Below are positions 33,269 through 41,512 of a stretch of 59,784 bases of DNA, in pieces. This DNA is from an uncultured Clostridia bacterium (GTDB taxonomy: Bacteria; Bacillota_A; Clostridia; Christensenellales; Borkfalkiaceae), in the NCBI GenBank assembly GCA_934292955.1, contig CAKQXZ010000005.1, positions 1 to 59,784 of the forward strand, given 5' to 3'. The notes beneath the pieces were generated by a model. That model was not told the origin of the DNA and ran no database searches. It saw only the letters and a program-made list of their open reading frames with translations. How positions within the stretch are numbered: position 1 is the first letter of the stretch; the number at the start of each line of letters is the position of its first letter. The position numbers were made by a program, and so were the translations under genes.

Positions 33269-33588
33269 TTCGTTCTACCTCCGTAAATGTTGATAATGTT
33301 TTGCATTGTTTCTTTATCCTCCCCGGATAAAGTAAGAAGCACTCTTTTTAACAACTCGGTTTGCTTGTCATTCATTTTCGGACGATTAAGATGAAAATCA
33401 TCCGTAACGTGTATGCCGCCGCCGTTGCCTTGAGTCGTAAACACCGGATAGTTCAGCGACAGTTCCAACACGTCATATTCTATTGTCCGCTTGCTTACGC
33501 CGAACTCGTGAGCGAGATTTTCTCTCGTTTCGTGCCGACGCATGCACAAGACTTCAAGTATGGCTTGTCGCCTTTCTGCCGCCGTCAT
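33265..33588 (-). CDS. DeoR-type HTH regulator, phage module
   Basis: A 107-residue protein with an N-terminal winged HTH of the HTH_11/DeoR class (RRQAILEVLCMRRHETRENL followed by FGVSKRTIEYDVLEL, residues about 5-45) and a short C-terminal part instead of the usual sugar-phosphate or WYL domain. Likely the module's own transcription regulator. It is the first gene of the minus-strand phage operon; the 24-bp repeat with the TCGCAA/TTGCGA dyad lies about 50-70 bp upstream of its start and may be its operator. Confidence 0.75.
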   Translation of the reverse strand: MTAAERRQAILEVLCMRRHETRENLAHEFGVSKRTIEYDVLELSLNYPVFTTQGNGGGIHVTDDFHLNRPKMNDKQTELLKRVLLTLSGEDKETMQNIINIYGGRTK

Positions 33589-33636
33589 ATCCGCTGTTCA
33601 CCCCCCTTTCCGAACTTCTTGCCTGCATTCTACAGG

Positions 33637-33660
33637 TCAAACTCGCAAGTTTTTTGCGAC
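33637..33660. repeat. 24-bp direct repeat flanking the phage-like module, right copy
   Basis: TCAAACTCGCAAGT followed by TTTTTGCGAC; one mismatch to 23521-23544. The sequence continues TTTGAAAA, which it shares with the related site at 53919-53948 near the recombinase gene. Confidence 0.7.
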
Positions 33661-33706
33661 TTTGAAAAAATATTTTTATTTTTTTTGATTTTTTTTCGAC
33701 GATAAC

Positions 33707-33761
33707 AAAAAAGGCCCCGATAGTCAGACTTCTCGCTTAAAGAAATCTATCTATCGGAGCC
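33707..33761 (-). terminator. Minus-strand terminator before the phage module
   Basis: On the minus strand, GGCTCCGATAG pairs with CTATCGGGGCC and is followed by TTTTTTGTT. It stops transcription from the zinc-ribbon genes before the phage regulator. The rest of 33589-33864 holds only the 24-bp repeat and T-rich sequence. Confidence 0.8.
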
Positions 33762-33864
33762 TCTCGATTACCGGTTTAACTCTCGATTTATCAAAGAATG
33801 TGACCTGATAAGGAATTACGCATACCGACTTTCGTCAGCCAACCTTACCGTCGTTATTCCGTAT

Positions 33865-34062
33865 TCAATCCTTAAATACATGCTCGGGCGGCGGATAAAA
33901 ATCCACTTGCTCATGCCGTCGCCCCATCATTACTCCAACGCTGACTGCCCCGCATTTAGGACATCGCAGTTTTGCCAACCCGTCCGCCGTTCTGAAGCCG
34001 TGCTGATAACTTCCGCAGTTTCGGCAATAGCACTCGACGGGTTTATCCCAGTCGTTTTTCAT
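33865..34062 (-). CDS. Small zinc-ribbon protein
   Basis: A 65-residue protein with two CxxC pairs (CRNCG near residue 13 and CPKCG near 35), a rubredoxin-like zinc ribbon, plus a Cys at 11 and His residues. AGGGAG lies before the ATG, within the end of the preceding zinc-ribbon gene, which it overlaps by 20 bp. Small tandem zinc-ribbon proteins are common in phages and ICEs; the target is unknown. It is controlled by the promoter and LexA box at 34355-34403. Confidence 0.7.
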   Translation of the reverse strand: MKNDWDKPVECYCRNCGSYQHGFRTADGLAKLRCPKCGAVSVGVMMGRRHEQVDFYPPPEHVFKD

Positions 34063-34318
34063 TATTTTTCTCCCTTAAAGCGTCAATATCCGCCTTGAAA
34101 TTTTTGTCTTGCCAACTAATTAACGTTATTCCGTCCTCATACTCGTTCGCAGGCATAAAAACTCCTTTGAGTTTTCCGGTTAGCGTTCGGCGATAAGTTA
34201 TTTCCGCGCCGCAATGCGGACACGTCATTTTCTTATACCACAACCGAAATTTGCCGTATTCCACCCTACCGTTACAAAGCCCGCAATAATGCCACGTAAA
34301 CCTATTTTTCTTCTGCAT
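34043..34318 (-). CDS. Zinc-ribbon protein under SOS-type control
   Basis: A 91-residue protein with CGLCN and CPHCG pairs (residues about 12-16 and 34-38) forming a zinc ribbon, then a C-terminal part with charged helices (KNFKADIDALREKNNEK). AAGGAGG precedes the ATG. It is the first gene of a two-gene unit whose promoter is followed by a perfect Gram-positive LexA site, so DNA damage should induce it. A role in element induction or as an anti-repressor is possible but inferred. Confidence 0.7.
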   Translation of the reverse strand: MQKKNRFTWHYCGLCNGRVEYGKFRLWYKKMTCPHCGAEITYRRTLTGKLKGVFMPANEYEDGITLISWQDKNFKADIDALREKNNEKRLG

Positions 34319-34354
34319 TTTTTGATAAACCTCCTTGCACCCGAGCTTACCACC

Positions 34355-34403
34355 CGAACATTTGTTCGTGTTTTATTTTAGCATATTTCACATATAACTT
34401 CAA
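34355..34403 (-). promoter_or_regulatory. LexA (SOS) box and promoter
   Basis: On the minus strand, TTGAAG (34403-34398), a 17-bp spacer and TAAAAT (34380-34375). CGAACAAATGTTCG (34368-34355) follows at the start-site region; this is a perfect match to the Gram-positive CGAAC-N4-GTTCG LexA/DinR site. Confidence 0.85.
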
Positions 34404-34457
34404 CCCGTTCACTTCCATTTTTATGGCAGTGAAAAATTATTTTTTGAAAATAAAAAA

Positions 34458-34482
34458 AGCGCAAAGGTTTTTCCCTTGCGCA
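34458..34482 (-). terminator. Terminator of the WYL regulator gene
   Basis: On the minus strand, a GCGCAAGGG/CCTTTGCGC stem with one mismatch, followed by a T7 tract, just after the stop at 34492. It probably ends the whole glycan operon. Confidence 0.85.
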
Positions 34483-34491
34483 ACTTGATTT

Positions 34492-35460
34492 TCAATAGTT
34501 TTCTTTTATTGCCTTTACGAAATCGTTGAACTTTTCTAAAACTTCTACAGGTTCGGTTATTTTGACTTTTCCGAGCGTTCCCGTTACCCAAAGGAAAAAC
34601 GGTTTACTCGGCTGAATCGTCACCATGGCTTCGTATGTACCCGAACTTTCTTTAATTTCAACCTTCTCGCCGAATTTATCGAATATACTCGTTATCATTT
34701 CTTCGCCGAAAGTAAGCGTTACGTTTTTCGTTTCACCGCTATACATAGAAAACGCTATTTTTCTGTATTTTTCGGAATCGAAATCCGAATATTCCGTATG
34801 CTTTTCCCGATCTTTTTGCTCGATCTCCACCGAGTCGATTTTATCCAGACGATACGTTACCGGTTCGGGATGCCCGTTATTGAAACTCAAAAGATAATAA
34901 TTGTCTTTATCCCAGACCATAGCGAGCGGATTAGAAATATATCTCTTCCCGTTTTTACGATAAACTTTCTCGTGCTTCGCGTTATAATCAAAATACTTGA
35001 ACGAAATCTGCTTGTTTTCGTTTATCGCCCGTTCGATTTTGTCTATGTTATATAAAATAGACGTATTGCCCTTCTTATCGTCGGAAAACGAAACGACGCT
35101 TTTGCGAATATTTTCAGCCTGATAATTTCCGAGCGTTCCGCACAGTTTTTCGGTTATGTCTTTTTTTCGTTTATCCGTAAGTTTAGAAGATTTCACCACA
35201 TCGGTAAGCATTACTATTTCGGCAATGTCGAACGGTCTGTTCACGACGTAATAATAATGATATCTTCTCTTATACGACAAAACCTCATATCCGTAATCGT
35301 TAAGCGTTTTTATATCTTCGGCTACCACCTTTCTGATTACGGATATGCCTTTTTCTTTTAGTGCCGCTATGATTTCGTCTGTATTCATAGCGTGTTCTTC
35401 ATCGGTATTTTTACACAGAATATCCCATAAAATAAGTAATTTTATCTTATTCGATTCCAT
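34492..35460 (-). CDS. WYL-domain transcriptional regulator
   Basis: A 322-residue regulator: N-terminal winged HTH (about 1-75; DEIIAALKEKGISVIRKVVAEDIKTL), a WYL domain in the middle (ISNPLAMVWDKDNYYLLSFN around residues 178-200) and the WCX-type C-terminal extension. WYL proteins sense ligands, often nucleic acids or small metabolites. It is the last gene of the 52.2-34.5 kb operon, 11 bp after the isomerase/kinase gene, so it may fine-tune the glycan cluster or control neighbouring island genes. Confidence 0.85.
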   Translation of the reverse strand: MESNKIKLLILWDILCKNTDEEHAMNTDEIIAALKEKGISVIRKVVAEDIKTLNDYGYEVLSYKRRYHYYYVVNRPFDIAEIVMLTDVVKSSKLTDKRKKDITEKLCGTLGNYQAENIRKSVVSFSDDKKGNTSILYNIDKIERAINENKQISFKYFDYNAKHEKVYRKNGKRYISNPLAMVWDKDNYYLLSFNNGHPEPVTYRLDKIDSVEIEQKDREKHTEYSDFDSEKYRKIAFSMYSGETKNVTLTFGEEMITSIFDKFGEKVEIKESSGTYEAMVTIQPSKPFFLWVTGTLGKVKITEPVEVLEKFNDFVKAIKENY

Positions 35461-35471
35461 TTTTATAACCT

Positions 35472-37340
35472 TTATTTTTCAAATGCAAGCGCCGCTGCGC
35501 CATAAATCCCCGCGTCGTTTCCAAGACTTGCAACGACTATCTCAACAGGCGCAAACTTCGTTCCGCCAAATATACCGCGATTAACCTTGCGTTTTAATGG
35601 TGCTAAAAACACGTCGCCCGCCGCACAAATTCCGCCGCCTAAAACGATTGCTTGCGGATGGAACGCATTGATTACGTTTGTTACTCCCGCCGCAAGATAT
35701 TCCGTGTATTTCTTCACGACCTTTTCTGCCGTTTTATCGCCCGAGCGAAGTGCATCGAACACGATTTTACCGTTTACGTTCTCTTTGTTTCCGCCCGTAA
35801 GTTTCCAAAGCAGACTTTCTTTATCGCCGTCCATAGCCTTTTGCGCCTGACGTATCAAAGCCGTCGCCGAAGCATAGGCTTCAAGACAACCTTTTCTTCC
35901 GCAAGTGCATTTCTCGCCGCCGAATTTAATCACTTCGTGTCCGAGTTCCACCCCCGCGCCGAGATTGCCTTCAAACAGTTTTCCGTTGAAAACGATTCCG
36001 CTTCCAACGCCAGTTCCGAGCGTAAGCATTATAAGCGATTTATAATTCTTTCCCGCACCGAAATGATATTCGCCGAGCGCCGCCGCGTTAGCGTCGTTCG
36101 TAACATATATAGGCAACTTCAATTCTTCTTTCAGCGTTTTTATGAGCGGAACATTCTTCCAGGCGAGATTGTTACTGTAAACAACGTTGCCCTTTTCGGT
36201 ATCAATAAGTCCGGGGCAACCCACTCCCACGTCTTCGAGCGTCAATCCCGTTTCTTTCTGCAAATCTTTTACAAGATTAGCCATATTGAGAAGAATTTCT
36301 TTGGCTTCCACGCCTTTTCTCGTTGGGCATTTCTTAATCGCAACAATCTTGCCGTTTTCGTCCACGATCCCGCATTTTATACCCGTGCCGCCGAGATCGA
36401 TTCCCGCATAGTATTTCAACGTGTTTTCGGTAGTCAAAATCGCCGTGGCTTTACCGTTTATGATAAACTCTTCACCGCATGGAACAAAGAAACTGTCGCC
36501 CGAAACAAACTTTTCACCGTTTATTTCGCCGCTACCCGATACAAAATCGATTGCCGTAAAAGTTTTATCGTTCATTTCAGCATATTTCCCGTTGAGTTTA
36601 AGTTCACGAGTTCTGAAATATTTGCAAGCCGTAAGGTGGCGTATTTCGCCGTTATTGCCGCTTAATTTTTCATATTCGCCGCCGTTCGTTTCGTCTTTAA
36701 ACGCTTTGAAATTGATTACATCTACCGCTTTTTCAACGTGCAACGGGCGAAGTTTTCCGTCTGCGCCACGGCGATTATAATCGTAAACGCGGTATGTAAC
36801 GTTACTGTTTTGTTGAATTTCGCAAATCACACAACCCGCGCCGATGGCGTGAACCGTTCCAGACTTAATAAGGTAGCAATCGCCCGCCTTAACGGGAATG
36901 AAATTCAGCAATTCTTCGACCGTGCCGTCTTCGACTTTTGCAAGAAATTCTTCCTTATCCGTATCGCGCTTGAAACCGCAGTAAATGCCTGCGCCGTCGT
37001 CCGCCGAAACGATATACCACATTTCTGTTTTTCCGTTGTCATGCTCGTATTTCTGCGCGTATTCGTCGTTCGGGTGAACCTGAACCGAAAGATTTTTCGC
37101 CGCGTCGATATATTTAATCAACACGGGAAATTCACCGCCGTTCAAGTCCACAGCGTTTTTGTTTTCTTTCAGATATTCGGCAAAAGTTTTATTCGTTCCC
37201 GAAATCGTACTTTCGCCGTCTTTATGTACGGATACTTCCCAACTTTCGGCAATGATTCCGTCTTTTTCTCTGCCGAAAAGCGTTTTTAATTTTTCGCCAC
37301 CCCAAAGATAATCTTTTAATACGGGTTGTAATTTTATCAT
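35472..37340 (-). CDS. Fused mannose-6-phosphate isomerase and ROK-family sugar kinase
   Basis: A 622-residue bifunctional protein. Residues about 1-308 are a type I phosphomannose isomerase with the zinc-ligand motifs VQVHPND, KTEMWY and SGTVHAIG. Residues about 312-622 are a ROK kinase with the ATP motif GIDLGGTGIK, catalytic NDANAAALGE, and the zinc motif CTCGRKGCLE. The fusion could phosphorylate free mannose (or glucose) with ATP and convert mannose-6-phosphate to fructose-6-phosphate in one polypeptide. This fits the alpha-mannosidase in the same operon. There is no frameshift at the junction, so the fusion is genuine in this sequence. Which hexose the kinase prefers is inferred. Confidence 0.9.
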   Translation of the reverse strand: MIKLQPVLKDYLWGGEKLKTLFGREKDGIIAESWEVSVHKDGESTISGTNKTFAEYLKENKNAVDLNGGEFPVLIKYIDAAKNLSVQVHPNDEYAQKYEHDNGKTEMWYIVSADDGAGIYCGFKRDTDKEEFLAKVEDGTVEELLNFIPVKAGDCYLIKSGTVHAIGAGCVICEIQQNSNVTYRVYDYNRRGADGKLRPLHVEKAVDVINFKAFKDETNGGEYEKLSGNNGEIRHLTACKYFRTRELKLNGKYAEMNDKTFTAIDFVSGSGEINGEKFVSGDSFFVPCGEEFIINGKATAILTTENTLKYYAGIDLGGTGIKCGIVDENGKIVAIKKCPTRKGVEAKEILLNMANLVKDLQKETGLTLEDVGVGCPGLIDTEKGNVVYSNNLAWKNVPLIKTLKEELKLPIYVTNDANAAALGEYHFGAGKNYKSLIMLTLGTGVGSGIVFNGKLFEGNLGAGVELGHEVIKFGGEKCTCGRKGCLEAYASATALIRQAQKAMDGDKESLLWKLTGGNKENVNGKIVFDALRSGDKTAEKVVKKYTEYLAAGVTNVINAFHPQAIVLGGGICAAGDVFLAPLKRKVNRGIFGGTKFAPVEIVVASLGNDAGIYGAAALAFEK

Positions 37341-40099
37341 TTCGCTATTTCTTCCTTTACAATGATATTTTTCACGCCGAAAGGCACAAGATTATATTTT
37401 TCTGTAAAGCATTCCGGAGTTCTTCCACCGAACCATTGTCCTCTGAACTCAAATAGATTAGGATTTACGCCCATCGGTTCGGGAACAGGTTCAAAATGAT
37501 GCGGTCCGAAAATATTACGCATACTCGATTTAACCGTTACCATAATTTCGTTTTCACCGCTATCGAGCATATCGGTAATATCGCCCTTGTTGTCCAGCGT
37601 AAACAGTTTTTCTTTACCGTTTGCACACACCTTTGCTGTCATAAATCTACCGCCAAACTCAATGATAGTGCGTCCGCCTTGAGCTTTATTAACTTTTCCT
37701 TTAAGCGTAACTTCGCCCTTGAAAAACGGATAACCGTATTTATATAATTCGTCGGTTACGGGCGGCATTGCATTTCTTTTAGAAAGCGAAAAATCATCGT
37801 TCACTACAAAATCACCTTTAAGATATGTGCTTTCTATCGACGTATCGTAATACAAGCAGTTTCTTAAACTCTCGGTCGCAAGCGGATCGAACAACGCATA
37901 ATGAACACCATCGTGCTGATAGTAATCGATAGAATATTCGAATATGTTTTCGCCTTGCTTTACCGCATCCGTTATATCGCTTTCGATGAAATTCACATCG
38001 TAACAGTTTTCACCAAAAGTAATCGGCTTACCGTTTACGGTTGCGAAGTTGAGCTTCGCTCGCTCCATAATAAGAGTTAAAGGCATCTTTTCACGCAATG
38101 TAAATTTCTGTCGAATTACTATTTTACCCTTATAATCTTCATACAATAATTCTTCAAAAAGTCCTACTATAGGTCGATTATCAGTATATTCAGTTCCGTT
38201 TTTACTGATTTCGGCATAATCCATAACGAAATAGTTTTTGCTTATATTCGTCACTTCAAATTCGTTGGTTACTTCGCTTCTATGCTCCGAATTTTCGGTG
38301 CGATTCGCATTGTCGCACTTAATCAGAATAACGCTTTCGCTTGCGAGAATAGTCATTTCGTCAGTTGTATTCCGCTCGGTTAAGTTTTCAAGGTCGAACG
38401 CACAATATTTCTCTTCCGCCCCTGCAATTTTTACTTTACTTGCTTCCGTGTAAGACGTATTTTTTATAAACACGAAATCGCCTATATTTCCGTTTCTTGC
38501 GGTCATAACGCAGTTTCCGTCATTGCAAACAAACTTTATATCACGTTCGGCGATAATTTCATCAAGCGAAATATTACTTATAAGGTTTATTTTTTCGCGT
38601 TTTCCGTCTATAAATTCGGGCGCACCGAGCATACAAAGTTTACCCGTAAATTGTCTTAAAATATCGTATGTTGTAAGCGCGATATTTCTCATTTTAGGCA
38701 CGATAACGGCGCTATAGCCGCACTTTCCGACTTTCAACAGATTGCCGTCAACACTTCCGTGCCGAGCCAAAATACGCTCGTCTATAAACTGATATTGAAT
38801 ACCGTTATTGCGTAAAACAGTCAAAAACTCGTTAAATTCTTTTTCTGTCTGTTTTACGCTTTCTCCATCTTCATCGCGTATATAATCGAGCCATATATTA
38901 CTCATCGGGTGAATAACCCCAACTGTTGCATTTTCTTCGGTGTTTGTTACGATATACGAAAGTTTGGCAAAATAATCGTTGAATGCCTTAAAACCTTCGT
39001 TCCAATTTCCGTGCGGTCCGAATACAGGCGGGTGATCTATTCTTCCGCGCCCCGCAACCGAGTACGGATACAAATGTTGGCAAGTCACGTTCACTCCGCC
39101 GAAATATTGAAATTCGAGTATGCTTTTCAACTCTTTTGGCGTAACGTCATATCCCGAACAGCCGAACGATTCGGTTAAAACTCTCTTTTTATCGAGCTGC
39201 GCCGCTACGCTTGAAACCTGTTTTATTGCCAAATCGTTGCCACAAAAACGACCGAGCCAATCTATGCCGGGAATATCTTCATATTCATAACTCGGCATAA
39301 TCGCCGCGCCGCACCACTCATATATTTTTTTATAGAAATTTTCAACGTATAATTTATTAAGCGTTTTATAATACTTTTCGCGGAACGCATAACCGCGCTC
39401 GTCGTGCTTAAACAGCCATATAAGCCCGTCTTTTATGTTTTCGCCGGACTTCTTAAACTCGGCTTCGGCAATAGGCGTATACGGAGTAGCCCAACGGTAA
39501 TACTGCGGTTCGTCGGTAAAAAATCCGACAAGTTCTTTGCCGAAATATTCCTTAAACCGCTCATAATACTTCTCGTGCGTTTCCTTAATAAAAGCGTCGG
39601 TAACGGCGGGATTCAGAATATCCGTATTCGCAGGGCTTACGCGCAAGTAAATATTATGATATTCGTTAACGCCGTCAACGTAATTTTCAACGCGAATAAA
39701 CCCATTTTTGTCATCCGCAATGAACACTGCAAACGCTGTTTTATCGAACTCGCCGACCGAGTATTCCAAAAATCTTGCGCGAAAATCTTCGTTTTCAAGC
39801 AGTTTTCCGCCCGCAAAACCGCTCGGCCACCCGTTTTCGTCATAAACCCAAGCGTCCATACCGATTTCACGCGCTTTATCTAAACAGGCTTTAATGCACG
39901 AAAACCACTTTTCGCCGAGATATTCGTTTTTCAATCCCGTGCGAGCGTGCATAATAAATCCACCTATACCCGCTGCTTTCATCTCGCCGATCTGCTTAAC
40001 GAGTTCTTTTTCGTCAAGTGAGTTATTCCATGACCAAAACGGTATGCTTCTATATTCTTTTAATTCTCCGCTTAAAGCATTTTTTAATCTCTCGTTCAT
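37337..40099 (-). CDS. Large cytosolic glycoside hydrolase, GH106-like
   Basis: A 920-residue protein without a signal peptide. The N-terminal block IPFWSWN followed by ELVKQIGEMKAAGIGGFIMHAR and WVYDENGWPSG is typical of GH106 (alpha-L-rhamnosidase-type) and related TIM-barrel enzymes. The C-terminal third is beta-rich (jelly-roll-like, with GRTIIEFGGRFMTAKVCANG). It would remove a terminal sugar from imported oligosaccharides. The start is taken at the ATG at 40099; a GTG nine codons upstream is the alternative. Its end overlaps the isomerase/kinase start by 4 bp. Family to class level only; the substrate is unknown. Confidence 0.65.
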   Translation of the reverse strand: MNERLKNALSGELKEYRSIPFWSWNNSLDEKELVKQIGEMKAAGIGGFIMHARTGLKNEYLGEKWFSCIKACLDKAREIGMDAWVYDENGWPSGFAGGKLLENEDFRARFLEYSVGEFDKTAFAVFIADDKNGFIRVENYVDGVNEYHNIYLRVSPANTDILNPAVTDAFIKETHEKYYERFKEYFGKELVGFFTDEPQYYRWATPYTPIAEAEFKKSGENIKDGLIWLFKHDERGYAFREKYYKTLNKLYVENFYKKIYEWCGAAIMPSYEYEDIPGIDWLGRFCGNDLAIKQVSSVAAQLDKKRVLTESFGCSGYDVTPKELKSILEFQYFGGVNVTCQHLYPYSVAGRGRIDHPPVFGPHGNWNEGFKAFNDYFAKLSYIVTNTEENATVGVIHPMSNIWLDYIRDEDGESVKQTEKEFNEFLTVLRNNGIQYQFIDERILARHGSVDGNLLKVGKCGYSAVIVPKMRNIALTTYDILRQFTGKLCMLGAPEFIDGKREKINLISNISLDEIIAERDIKFVCNDGNCVMTARNGNIGDFVFIKNTSYTEASKVKIAGAEEKYCAFDLENLTERNTTDEMTILASESVILIKCDNANRTENSEHRSEVTNEFEVTNISKNYFVMDYAEISKNGTEYTDNRPIVGLFEELLYEDYKGKIVIRQKFTLREKMPLTLIMERAKLNFATVNGKPITFGENCYDVNFIESDITDAVKQGENIFEYSIDYYQHDGVHYALFDPLATESLRNCLYYDTSIESTYLKGDFVVNDDFSLSKRNAMPPVTDELYKYGYPFFKGEVTLKGKVNKAQGGRTIIEFGGRFMTAKVCANGKEKLFTLDNKGDITDMLDSGENEIMVTVKSSMRNIFGPHHFEPVPEPMGVNPNLFEFRGQWFGGRTPECFTEKYNLVPFGVKNIIVKEEIAK

Positions 40100-40135
40100 A
40101 AACCAAATTTCCGTATTACTCTGCACTATTTAGCA

Positions 40136-41500
40136 TCAAACAAGGGGAACTATAAATTTCCCTTCTCCCGGTTTAATCGTTAATTTGCATATTTTATCTG
40201 AATCGGCACTCATAATTTGCGGAACGCCGTCAAAACCTTCACCGCCGTAAACCGCTATATACCGCGCTTTACCTTTAAGTTTAACCGAATAATCGCAGGT
40301 TTTAGTTTCTTCGGGATTTCCGTAATTGATAATCATATATCCCTCGTCTTGCGGTCTTTCAAAAACACCTATAAGACAATTGCCGTCCGTTGTTATATCG
40401 CTTACATATTTTCTGTCGGAAAAGTCCGCCTTAACACGTAAGCAATTTATACCGGCACTGCTTGCAGACGTTCTGGAACCGTCGCTTATTCCCATACTTC
40501 TAACCCAATCGTAAGCAAGAATCGCAGATGAGAACGCACTGATTTCGCTGTTTACGTTCTTTACATACCCATAAAGCGGCGACGGCGTTCCGTCGGGATT
40601 CAAAATACAATACTCATACATAGGATCGTCGGGACTACCCGGATCGAAATAACAATAATACGAAATATCGGTTGCACCGAAAGCAAGTGAAACATATACT
40701 TGCAACCTTATGTCGGCTTCGGTAAGATCAGCCTTAAACTCCGTTTTTTCTGCCGTTTGAATATAAAAATGCGTTCTTGCCGAATGTTTTTTAGAAAGAT
40801 TCGCAACTTTATTAAGACACGCCAGCCAACCTGTTTCAAACCCTGTGCTTCTGAAAGGATAGTAATCGACGGAAACCAATTTATTATTCTCAAACTTTGA
40901 AAGAATATGTTCGTCGAAATAGTCAAGATATTCATCGTAAGTTTTAACGCCGATTAACTGCAACGAACCGTAATCGGGGTTAAGGTTTATGAAATATGGG
41001 ACATTATAAACTTTCTTAAAATCCGCAATAAGATTATCCGCGGCATAAAAATCGATATCTTTTATTGCCGGCTCATCGCACATGTGAATAGATGTGATGA
41101 TATCTTTATAATCACCATATAAATCGTAAGTTGTAAACGGAGTATCTCCATAACCCGAACCGTCTACAGCATATTTATACCACTGACTGAAATTCAAGGT
41201 CGCCGTAAGGCCGACTTTTCTGCATAATTCAAGATTCTTTTGCGTAAGAACAGAACCGAGATACGCCCTGTTTTCACTTGTCCATTCGCCGTCGTGATGT
41301 CCCATAAGGATATTATTAAGACCTGCATTTTTATAAAGGGTAAAACCTTGCTCCGTTACGTCGTGCGGTTGCCAGAAACCCGAAAGAACAAAATCCGCTT
41401 GTTCATACGTTTTCGCCGCAGGCGTTCCGCCGCAAGCGGTCATTCCGAATGATAAACAGCAAGCAGAAACGATTGCGATAAGTTTTGTTAATTTCTTCAT
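40136..41500 (-). CDS. TIM-barrel glycosidase-like lipoprotein
   Basis: A 454-residue lipoprotein (lipobox MTAC, Cys23). The mature part looks like a (beta/alpha)8 hydrolase: IHMCDEPAIKDID with a DEP motif near residue 135, SVDYYPFRSTGFE near 210, then a beta-rich C-terminal domain ending KPGEGKFIVPLV. The same organisation, DEP motif and VDxYP motif occur in the lipoprotein at 45332-46873. I infer an extracellular enzyme trimming a glycan for the ABC importer. I cannot name the GH family. The start at the ATG at 41500 is preferred over a GTG three codons earlier. Confidence 0.55.
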   Translation of the reverse strand: MKKLTKLIAIVSACCLSFGMTACGGTPAAKTYEQADFVLSGFWQPHDVTEQGFTLYKNAGLNNILMGHHDGEWTSENRAYLGSVLTQKNLELCRKVGLTATLNFSQWYKYAVDGSGYGDTPFTTYDLYGDYKDIITSIHMCDEPAIKDIDFYAADNLIADFKKVYNVPYFINLNPDYGSLQLIGVKTYDEYLDYFDEHILSKFENNKLVSVDYYPFRSTGFETGWLACLNKVANLSKKHSARTHFYIQTAEKTEFKADLTEADIRLQVYVSLAFGATDISYYCYFDPGSPDDPMYEYCILNPDGTPSPLYGYVKNVNSEISAFSSAILAYDWVRSMGISDGSRTSASSAGINCLRVKADFSDRKYVSDITTDGNCLIGVFERPQDEGYMIINYGNPEETKTCDYSVKLKGKARYIAVYGGEGFDGVPQIMSADSDKICKLTIKPGEGKFIVPLV

Positions 41501-41512
41501 AATTTGCACCTT

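Larger units (their letters stand above)
23521..33660 (-). mobile_element. Nested filamentous-phage-like (inovirus-like) module
   Basis: About 10.1 kb, all genes on the minus strand. Order of transcription: DeoR-type regulator, small protein, basic 99-residue protein, small beta-rich protein in the ssDNA-binding position, lipoprotein, 60-residue membrane protein, lipoprotein, membrane protein, secreted protein with C-terminal membrane helices, 47-residue membrane peptide, Zot-like membrane ATPase, HUH Rep, and an intergenic region with two strong hairpins. This gene content and size fit an inovirus. The ends are marked by a near-identical 24-bp direct repeat. It lacks a recognisable capsid, terminase or lysis gene. 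The interpretation is inferred; no relative could be searched. Confidence 0.65.

Noticed and set aside
23521..33660. Xer/dif-type integration site for the phage module
   Set aside because: The 24-bp repeats do not resemble Firmicutes dif sites (no TTATGTTAA-type arms); the attachment hypothesis remains open but not as dif.
35652..36665. 337-codon plus-strand frame opposite the isomerase/kinase fusion
   Set aside because: The opposite strand encodes complete isomerase and ROK motifs; this frame is Arg/Phe-rich noise.
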